NCBI GenBank assembly: GCA_015680685.1
Contig: MNCI01003715.1
Location: forward strand, 535,790-599,789
Source of the DNA: Gnetum montanum
Taxonomy: Eukaryota; Streptophyta; Gnetopsida; Gnetales; Gnetaceae
Direction: 5' to 3'
DNA: 64,000 nucleotides
Numbering within the stretch: position 1 is the stretch's first letter; every line of letters starts with the position of its first letter. This document shows, piece after piece, positions 21,663-30,817 of this stretch. The notes below the pieces were generated by a model. That model saw only the letters and a list, made by a program, of their open reading frames with translations, searched no databases and was not told where the DNA came from. The position numbers were made by a program, and so were the translations under genes.

Positions 21663-24350
21663 ATGGCCCCTAAAAGAGGACATCAAGGAGGACCCTCTCA
21701 GGGTGCATCCAAATGACCAAGGAGAGGCAAAGGCTAAGCGCCTCCCAAAGAACACGCAGAATAGGAGGCGCAATCATTCAGCATTCATCAAGAACCTCCT
21801 GTCACTACATAATTGGGGCATGCCAAAGGCGGAGACATCAGGGAACCTAAATAGGGACAACATCTCACGTTGTCTCTGGAATGTGTTCAGGTAATTCGTG
21901 AAAGGTCCACATCACCAGTTGTGATTATGGAACTCAATTTTGACCTTTCACTGAATTTTCCTTTGAGGTAGTTAGAGACCAACTTAAAGGATCTCCACTG
22001 TGGCCTATTCTCTCTAAGAGAGGTGATTGGTACCTAGGGGAGATGTACCAATTTTGGCATAACAAGGAAGAAGGCACCACCATTGATATTGGTGGGGTTT
22101 CTGTTGATTTCTCTACCAAGGCCATTTCGAAAGTGTTGAATCTTCCGAATATAGGGCCCAAGATTGCTCACCTGTCCACTCGCTCTAATTCAGATGTATG
22201 CAAAATATGGTTAAAAAGGGCATATGGTAAGGAAGATAAAGCATATGGAGAGCTCATGCTTGAAGAGAGGATCTACTTAAAAATTAGCACATATCACATT
22301 TTCTCAACAAAAAAATTGAATAGAATTTCCACCTATGTAGCTAGAGGAAGTTCCATCTTGATGGGCAAGGTTGATGCCAACCTATCCCACCCATATCTTA
22401 TAGAAATTTTGAGGCGGTTTGAAGAACGTAAGACAGGGAAGTTCACATTGCCTTTTCCCTGCATAATCAAGAAGCTATGTTGACATGTTGGAATTCTAGG
22501 ATACACCAATGGTGTCCCCAGAAAGACTCAAAATGCTTCATTTGATAAATTATTGAAGCCACCAACCTTAAGAAAAAGTCCTAGTGAGACACGGGAGCCT
22601 AAGTAAGAATAGACAATGGGGCCCACTACACCTCAAACTACAGGGCCTAGCCAACTTCTAGACATAAGGCCTAGTCAAAAATAGGAAATGGGGCCTAGCA
22701 CATAACCTACAAGCTAGTAAGACTAACCACCACCACCACCATAGGACTATCAACCATCAATGAGCCATCTCAAGGCCATCGTTGAATCGGTTAGTTAGGG
22801 AAGTCGTGATGAAGCCAATCTCTTCAAGGTCATTCATGATGTTGTATGATCCATAGTATCAATTGATCATACATGGGGTGAGGTGTCCATCCAAACAAAA
22901 GAAGGGGAATCACACTAGTCACAACAGATCTCTAGAAACATTGCATCTTTTCAAGTGCAATTAGAAACTGGTGAAGGCACCACAGTAGTGGTCATGGAGC
23001 ACCAGGATGCAACAGGAGCAGTAGAAATGGTCGTAGACCACATAAAATAATCATTTAATGTATGTGTTATGCCATTGGTAGATTTTATAGAAGCATGTGA
23101 TGCTCAAACCTTGGCCGGTCCCTCAAGGATTCCTACAGATCATGAGGATGTTATAGATTGATTGTTGCAGACAGGATAAGTGCTAACATCCTTTTTTAAC
23201 ATCCCTCAAGATGTCATAGCAACACAGTTAGACCTCATCACTACAAAAGGGAAGTTGTTCATGGTAGAGATCAGGGCTGAACATGCAGAGAAGGAGTTAA
23301 AAAGACTCCAAGAAAATCTCATCACCCTGTAAGCTGCACAGCTGGATTCATTCCAATTCATCCCTATAGACCAACTAGAATCCTTTCAGACAAAGTAGTT
23401 GACTAAATTATTGGTAGAGAATAAAAGAGTGGTGGAGGAAAAAGAGAAGGTTGATTGGGATGCTTCTAAGGCACAAGCTCAAACGTATGCACATGCCAAA
23501 GCACTCAAGGCCTCACAAGAAGAAAATAAACACCTCATCGCCAAAAATATTTGGTTAACCATAGTGAAAAAATAAAAGAATGTTCTCGAAGAAAATTTTT
23601 AGTAATTGCGACAATAATTAATAAGGGTTAACTAGGATATGAAAAGCTTGGCTAGAGAAAACAAAACCCTCTCAATGGAGGAGGTACATGCAATTCGTTA
23701 GAAGACGGCAACTGAAATAAGCGCATGGCAGAATGAGGCCAAGCGACATGAGAAGCTCAAGGAGCACTTTAGAGATCAGGTGGGAATGTACAAATAGGTG
23801 ATTGAGAAAGAAATCCATATGGCCAAAGCCCATATTAACACTCTTAGTGCTTAGAATGCTTATTGGTGGGCCATATTGGATACTTATGCCTTAGAATTTG
23901 GAGACGTAGGTAGCAACCACCTACACTAAATATGAAATAGAATTTGCTAAACACAAGAAGACATTGCAAAAATTAAAAGTAAAAAATTCTAAATTAGAGG
24001 TGGTCAAGACTAGCTACCAAGGACAGAAAGATGTCGCAGAGGATTTGGCTCGACAGCTCATAGACTACTAAGAATGCAAGGACAAAGCCAAAGCCTATGA
24101 AGAGAAACAACGGTTGTTTGTGGCTTGGTATGTCAAGGCTAATCAGATGTTCCCACAACTGTTGTGCCCATGGGAGGTGCTGACTTCATCAAACATTGGA
24201 GCATCAGCATGGATGGCACAGGATCCTCGAATTGAAGAAGAAAAGCTCCAAGCACTCCTTTAGAGACATCCATTTCCAAAACCTAAAGCAAAAGATAAAG
24301 GGAAGAGACCCATGGAGGAGCCACCATCACCAGGAACCACATGAGTTCCA
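21663..24350 (+). pseudogene. Additional ORF (aORF) of element A: plant-transposon-protein-like domain + coiled coil
   Basis: Starts MAPKRGHQGG at 21663, after TGTGATTGTAG. Has frameshifts and stops. An N-terminal globular part (~21960-22560: VVRDQLKGSPLWP, WYLGEMYQFWHNKEEG, VDFSTKAISKVLNLPN, LMGKVDANLSHPYLIEILRR, LPFPCIIKKLC) resembles the putative plant transposon protein domain found in Athila/Tat-type elements. A long Lys/Glu-rich, heptad-like coiled-coil region follows to about 24200, ending PMEEPPSPGTT then stop. Homologous along its length to the D copy. Function unknown; it sits where env-like or additional ORFs lie in plant retroelements, but I see no transmembrane segment. Confidence 0.7.
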
Positions 24351-24518
24351 ACAAATTTTGTTTTTTGTAATTTTGTGTTTGTGTCCCAATTTTGTTTTGT
24401 TCAATCCCATACTTCGACATGAGTAATTCATAGTTAGTCAATAATCCCATACCTATCCACTGTGTAATCAATTGAACTCGTTCTCATTTTGTCTGACTCA
24501 AGGATGAGTTATTATTCA

Positions 24519-24530
24519 GTCATGGGGGTA
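24519..24530 (+). promoter_or_regulatory. Polypurine tract of element A
   Basis: GTCATGGGGGTA immediately before the TGATGAATT start of the 3' LTR. Confidence 0.75.
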
Positions 24531-25389
24531 TGATGAATTGTGGTTTGCCAGGCCTTGATATTAGATCCTCAATATTGGGTACACGATATCATATCTTGGA
24601 TAATGATATCAAATACATGATATCATGATTCCTGTGTAGGCCTATAAATACAAAATTTGGGTGCACAAGAAGGAGGAGTTGGTAATTCTTAGGATAGAGT
24701 CTTTTGGCCATTTTTTAGTTAGTTTTCATTCTTTTCCGAGTGCATGCTAGCAGTGTGATGATTGTAATTGTATGGAACCTTTATTCAAGTGTGACGTACT
24801 TGGACGCGCGCATGATCGACAATAAAGATCAAGATTACTCCATCATTGCAGCATTCACTTAGCCTTTAATTACTTCAATTGTTAATTGTTATTTATTGTT
24901 TCCTTCATTAATATTTCTTTATCATCATTTACTATTGTTGTTGTTAAATACAGAATGAGTACGACCTAATCACAAACATTTAAGTGTAACTACTTGGTAA
25001 CCCAGTAGCATATCTAGGAGTGCTCAAGTAACGTGCACTTGGTAATCCTAGAAGTAGTACACGAGGTCCAAGATGCACATAGATGATTAAGTACGGATTC
25101 TCATCACTTAGGCTAGTTTAGATTTCACTTTTTATTGTCTAATAGCTTAAGTCGAGATTATTTTCCATCGTCTCTAGGAGTAGCATAAGTTAGGATCCCA
25201 TCATGCACCTCACTCTAGAATAAACCATACGTTACAAAGCAAATACTAGTCCAAGTGGGAAGATAGTGAACTGTGATCAATGTGTAACTATCTAGATACC
25301 ACAACTAGTCTGTCTGCGGAGTTCGACTGGATCATGCGTACACGCTCATATTCATATGGTTGAGTGTAGGGGTACCTCACCACTCATCA
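24531..25389 (+). repeat. 3' LTR of element A
   Basis: TGATGAATT...CTCATCA. Collinear with the 5' LTR (860 versus 859 bp) with many, mostly transition, differences. TATA CTATAAATAC lies near 24642. It ends flush with the AGTAC target duplication. Confidence 0.9.
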
Positions 25390-25394
25390 AGTAC

Positions 25395-28021
25395 CTTCAA
25401 AATGGAAGTTACAACAAGTATTTCTTGTACCCTAGATTATCAATTTGGTTTTATCCACATTCACTTGAAGACTAAATGAGTGACCATAATTTTTAAAAAT
25501 TTGTAGCATATTTTGCATACCTTCTATAGTAGAGAGATCAAGGCAACATCATCTATATATAAAAGAAGATTCACTCATTGAGATCAAATTTTGATAGCAT
25601 GACTATCTTTCCTATTGTATAACTATTGTTGGATTTCATTCATAAAAATACCAAAGAGAGTTAGAAAAAGTAGACAACCTTACTTAACTCCAATTTTTCT
25701 CTAGAATTAGTTTTTTTCTCTTAATTGTTGTCTATAATCTCAATAATCACTTCCTCATACAATCTTTGAGTTGTGGCAACCAATTTTGAAGGGAGATCAA
25801 TTTTATGGAAATGTTACCATAGTTTTTTGTGAACCGTTGAATCATATGCTTTTATGAAATCAACAAAATAAATAAATGCTTTTTTATTAGGAATCTTTAC
25901 AAACTCTATGAAATGTTTGAAAGTAATTAAGTGATCAATAATGTAGTGATTTTATCTAAAACATACTTGATACCTTGTTCTAACTTGGTTATCTTCAACC
26001 CCAAAATTGATTCTCTTCCCTAGCAAGGTGCCCAAAAACTTGGCAAAAATATTAATCACAACAACCATTCAATAATTGTTCAAATTATTTTTATCCCAAT
26101 TTTTATGCAACAAGGTAGCCTTACTAGTTTTCTAATGTTAATCTAATCAATGATCCATTACAGAATTTAATTTGTGCCAAATTTCTCTATGAATAGAAGG
26201 TCCTATCCACTTTAATAATTCTACATATAAGCCATCTAAATCTATAGCTTTGCCAAATGCTATATTTTTAATATCCTCCATGACTTCGTGAAGAGTAAAT
26301 TAGAGAGGTGCTTGTTGTACAATTGTAGCAAAATTATTATCTTCTCCTATAAATAGTTTATTGTAAAATAAAAAAATATCTTGAAAAGAAAAATCAAATA
26401 ATGAAGAGGCTTTATAATGAAAAAACTACAAAAAATATCTAGGGTTCTTTTTAATGATGTATGCAAAATTTTCCTATTGCTACTTAATAAATTTCTTCAT
26501 CTTAGTTTAAATTTTATATGCTTTAACTAAATTTTTTTTTTCTATTATTAGCATTTGTTGAAAGTCTTTTAAGCACCCTATTATTGCAAACACATAACTT
26601 GCTTAGCTATTGTAAGAAAAATTTGTTCAAGCTCTTTATGTTGTCTTTTAAGATTCCATTGGTTATGTCTTGCATCCATATATTTTTCCTTGGCTTCTAC
26701 AATGACTTTACACTAAAAAAAAAATTGTTCCTATTTTTTGTTGTATGAGAAGAAATTTTAATTTACAACAAAAATTCCAAATGATGATGGCAAGATTCCA
26801 CCAAATCATCTCCAACTTTCAACATCCGAATAAATTTAATGTTTTCATAAGAGAATAAAAGTAGATCAATATAAGAGTTACCTTGAGGTCTTGTGAAAGT
26901 AAATGATGAAGATTGAGGAAATCTAGCAAGGCCATTACAAATGAGAAGATCAAAATATTTTGTATATTCTAATAGTCTAGTCTTTTTAATAGTGTCATTT
27001 GTAAAATGTCGTATCCAATTGTGATCTTCAACAATTTCTTAATTTACATCATGTTTCCACTAAATAACTTCTATTTCCAATGAGCTTATCCTTCCATTAA
27101 AACCTCTACAAATAGACATAAAAAAGTATTGCTAAAGATTCTATAATATATTTGCCTAAGACTGAGAAAGGATGATCACCAGATAATTCTATAGTATCAT
27201 ACAATGTAGCATCTCTAGGGGCAAAATAACATATGACAAAGAAGGACAACCATTTTAGCATAAGATCCTTAGTCAAATGTATTTTTATGATCATCAATTT
27301 TATCTAAAAGCACACAAATTTCAAGATATTCCCTCAAAAATATTCTAATGCCACCAAAAGGTATACATCTTCACCCTACTCTTGTATTTCTTATAACAAA
27401 CTTAATGAATCTAGAAGCCATATAATTTATAGAACCAACATCTTTCTAAGTTTCAACAAAACAGAAAACATCAAAGAAACTAATGATATGATATTTAATG
27501 AAACAACATTGTTTGCCATTCCACTATCTATGTGAATAAATTTGCACTATAAAGGACCTATATATTTTTTCAAATCCTACTCATTTATAGTTACTATCAT
27601 GTTGTTACCATTTAGGTATGCTACAAATGCCTTTTCATGAGTTCCCTAAACCTATTTTCATTGTTCAATCCTTTCTACATGTTCTTTCCAAGTAAGATCC
27701 TCATTTATCCTATTTTTATTCTCATTCTCACTTTGCTTCAAGTGGCGCTTGTATCTCTAAACATGCTCTCTGTCTTCTACATGATGAAACTTAACAATTA
27801 CAAGTTGGGTCTTTCTACATTGTTCATTTGGCATTGTAAAAAATTTAGCAATGTTCAAAAAAGTTATCCATATATCCTTTATAATGTTTTCAACTTTTTT
27901 AACCAAAACTTCATTTGTTTCATTTTGTGTCTCTAGGAAACCTAGAAATTGCAAATTTTTTTAATTATAGGGATAGAGAAGTGATGGACTTAAAATTTTT
28001 TAAAACAATATTTACACCTAA
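25395..28021 (-). pseudogene. LINE retrotransposon body: RT, endonuclease and upstream part (decayed)
   Basis: Reading minus from 28021: an N-terminal segment with KVENIIKDIWITFLNIAKFF and QLVIVKFHHVEDREHV (27960-27760), then endonuclease-like ICYFAPRDATLYD (~27230) and ESLAILFYVYL. Next come ARHNQWNLKRQHKELEQIF (~26640), GKAIDLDGLYVELLKW (~26260), YFVDFIKAYDSTVHKKLW (~25840), CPL.LTLFGIFMNEI (~25650) and the RT catalytic motif YIDDV at 25545-25559. Many stops. Continuous with 7600-8540 once element A is removed. Non-LTR elements of this type make a nicking endonuclease and RT for target-primed insertion. Confidence 0.8.
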
Positions 28022-28026
28022 AACAT

Positions 28027-28828
28027 TGATGAGACGCGTTTTGCATAGGCCGCGATATCACGTCCACCGCGATATCGCATCCCTTGCGATATTGCGTCTT
28101 CCCTACGATATCACGTACGCGATATCATAGTATGTCGCCATATCTATAAATAAGATGCGGCTCTCCCTTGTATAGGAGGAGAAGTTTTATTGTAGTGAAA
28201 CTCTGGCAGTTTGATCCCTCCAGAGTTAGATTTTTTCCCGTGTCTGCCCGCAGTGTGGTGAATGTAATTGTACGGTGTCTTTATTCGAGTGTGACGTACT
28301 TGGACACGCACATGACCAGCAATAAAGATCAAGATTACTTCATCATTGCAGCATTCACTTTGTTTGTTATTTATTTAATGTTATTTATTCTTTTCTCTTG
28401 GTAATGAGGAATGAGTACGACTTGATTACGAGCATTTACGAATGTGTACGGATAATCAAGGAATCGGTTGCTCATCGAACTTAGATTCTCTCTCACCCTT
28501 AAACTCCTAGAATGCGGAACGAGTATGACTTGATTATGAGCATCTAAGTGTGACTACTTGGTAACCCAGTGGCGTATCTAGGAGCTACGCTTGGTAACCC
28601 AGTGGCGTATCTGGGATCTACGCTTGGTAATCCCAATGGTAGTCATGCACGAGGTCCAAGATGTGTACGGTTGATCAAGGAATCGGTTGCTCATCGCACT
28701 TAGGCTAGATTAGATTCTCTTGCCCTTTCCCTCTTAGCTTAGTTTAGTTAATATTATTTTCCATTGTCTTAGGAGTAGCATAGAATTAGGAACACATCAT
28801 ACACCTCACTCTGGACTAAACCATACAT
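28027..28828 (+). repeat. 5' LTR of element D (truncated)
   Basis: Matches the 3' LTR to CCATACATGA, then breaks; the last ~160 bp are missing. U3 carries four spaced GATATC-type words at 28052-28125, then CTATAAATAAG. A run of three CTTGGTAAYCC(C)A units lies at ~28557-28640. It shows one extra repeat, CGTCCACCGCGATATC, versus the 3' LTR. Confidence 0.88.
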
Positions 28829-28902
28829 GACCTCGGGCATACGTTCCTAAGGTTTCTCTTGTTTCAACCTTAATAAGCTCTTAGGAACGTATGCCCGAGG
28901 TC
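28829..28902. repeat. 22-bp perfect inverted repeat with 30-bp loop
   Basis: GACCTCGGGCATACGTTCCTA(A) at 28829-28850 is repeated inverted at 28881-28902. The loop has a second hairpin (AAGGTT...AACCTT). It lies exactly at the break between the truncated LTR and the gag-tail scrap, and is absent from the other three elements. Confidence 0.85.
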
Positions 28903-29059
28903 AACTATACCATCTAACGGTCACCAACATCATAGTGGGTCAACTCGTTATTCGGAAACTGCATTGTATAAAGTGCCCCACTATGCTTATTATGAAGTGT
29001 GTGAAATCCAAGGGGATAAGTATGGACCGATTCCAATACTTCCAACATGCAAGGATCCT
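28903..29059 (+). pseudogene. gag tail scrap of element D
   Basis: Parallels A 19400-19590 (ATAGTGGGTCAACTC, CCCCACTATGC, TTCCAACATGCA-GGATCC). It is the only part of gag left in D; the rest is deleted or lost in the gap. Confidence 0.65.
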
Positions 29060-29154
29060 NNNNNNNNNNNNNNNNNNNNNNNNNNNNNNNNNNNNNNNNN
29101 NNNNNNNNNNNNNNNNNNNNNNNNNNNNNNNNNNNNNNNNNNNNNNNNNNNNNN
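29060..29154. other. Assembly gap (95 N)
   Basis: A run of N in the assembly. The true length and content are unknown. Confidence 1.
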
Positions 29155-30240
29155 TTCGAGGGTACAGTGATATTCTTGAAATTTTTAAACTTAAAATTAA
29201 TTTTGTGTTCATTGTACCCAGAATGAAGAAGGATGGACCAAGAGGGAATGATTAGGGTGTGACATCAAGGGGACTTGTGGATTCTCTTTGGTGACGTCTG
29301 TGGGGGTTATCATGCAATATGGTTGTACTAAGATCCTTGTAGATCTAATGAAAATGGGAGTAAGAGTAATCAAAAGGGCACTCGAAAATCAAATGCTGTT
29401 TTAGGGGGTCCCACTAGAAAGACATGCACCCATGCCTGATGGTTGGCGACTTCTCTGGATTTAGTAAAGTAAAAAAAAAAAAGAGAAAAAGAAAAAGGAA
29501 GTGCCATAAAACAAAAATCACTCCTCCCTTGTACTAAATGCCAAGTAATCATACGCCTTGTTGTTATGGTACTCTCATAGTTGTTTATCATGGGATGAAA
29601 CAATGTGATGTCACTATTTAGAAGGATGGACTTGGTCCTGATCTTGGAACGATGGGTTAATGACACATTAATCACGCTTTACACACAAGGATTCATTGTG
29701 CCCTGGGTCAGTAACCTCATGTCCCGATCTCTACGACCCCTTTCTATAGTTCATTTCATCTCACTGTTCATGTAATTGTAGCTCGTGTTCCGTGTAGCAT
29801 AGAATTTTCATCTCATTCTGGTGATATTTACATGTGTGTTTTGTGGAGTTAGTGTGGATTACATTTAACCCTTCTAGTTCCCACGAACACTTTAAGTGTG
29901 GTTACACAAGGGCATTATAGGTTGAAACCTACTTTGGGGAGGACCCACTTGTGTAATTTTATTGTAATTTTCACTAATTCTCTAGTTCAAACACACAATT
30001 TCATACCCTATAATTTCTTTCCCCATTATTATCCCTCTATCATTTAAACGTTCCAATGTACCATTACATTCCCTTTTTTCGTAACCGCCAAATTGTTAAT
30101 TGCTAAAATTCACACTCTTATCATTAAGAGTGTCTTTCGAATTGATGATATTACCCTCGAATATCTTAATACTTGCTAATGTCCTCAATAGTTAACATTA
30201 ATTTCAAGAAAAATCATTAAAAACTCGGTATTTTCATGTG
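29155..30240 (+). other. Noncoding middle region of element D
   Basis: Collinear with A 19900-21060: GTGTGACATCAAGGGGACTT near 29258, AGAAAGACATGCACCCATGCC near 29416, and the conserved CACGAACAC...CTTTGGGGAGGACCCACT block at 29879-29948. Confidence 0.65.
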
Positions 30241-30248
30241 TCTCACAT

Positions 30249-30348
30249 TAGTGGGGCCGAAATATCGCGTACGCGATATCGCGTCCCACAAGATATCACA
30301 TACGCGATGTACCGTATGCGATATCGCGTCCTATTTTCCTATAAATAG
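30249..30348 (+). promoter_or_regulatory. Internal promoter-like module of element D (GATATC array + TATA)
   Basis: AATATCGCGTACGCGATATC at ~30262 is followed by three more GATATC/GCGATAT words spaced about 20 bp, then CTATAAATAG at 30339-30348. It is as strong as the LTR promoter and about 470 bp upstream of the aORF ATG at 30818. The same position is occupied in A. Confidence 0.6.
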
Positions 30349-30817
30349 GAATCCTCGCCGCAACACTTAACATCATTTTTCCATTTAGGCGGGGGGAGTT
30401 TTTGAAATTTTTTCTCTGCGACCTTCGATTGTGTGACCCTTGCTTTTTCACTCATATCTCACTCACTGGTGCTCCGATTTTAATTCTGTTTAAACCTGCT
30501 TGAACCCAGAGTGTTTAGTTTAGTCATGGGGGAGAGAAACTTATCAAAAAGTGCCTAAATTTTTTGAAATTTATCATCATACAAAGGACATCAATTAGGG
30601 TAATTAAAACTAACACTTAGAAAAATTGTGCCAAAAATCATAAGACCTTAGGTACACCGGGAGATTAAAAGTGAAATCCACCTAAGTCATAGAACCCATT
30701 ATTATAATTTTCGGGCACGATCACACGATAACATAAGAACTTTAATTAAATACATGTAGTAGGGTATAACTTGACTTTGAAAACAACATTACTAATGTTT
30801 GGCCCGTGTGATTGCAG

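Larger units (their letters stand above)
8541..25389 (+). mobile_element. LTR element A (Ty3/gypsy, pol-less: gag + additional ORF), split by element B
   Basis: LTRs at 8541-9400 and 24531-25389 are bounded by a 5-bp target duplication AGTAC (8536-8540 and 25390-25394). Without the nested element B (10177-17971) the element is about 9.05 kb. Order: 5' LTR, tRNA-Asp-like primer site, gag, long noncoding block, internal GATATC/TATA module, additional ORF with coiled coil, polypurine tract, 3' LTR. I found no protease, RT, RNase H or integrase motif, so it would need enzymes in trans. By eye the two LTRs differ by several percent or more, so the insertion is old. It lies in the LINE, on the opposite strand. 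Confidence 0.88.

Noticed and set aside
22043-24350. aORF as a true envelope gene
   Set aside because: No signal peptide, transmembrane helix or furin-like site is visible; the tail is a soluble-looking coiled coil.
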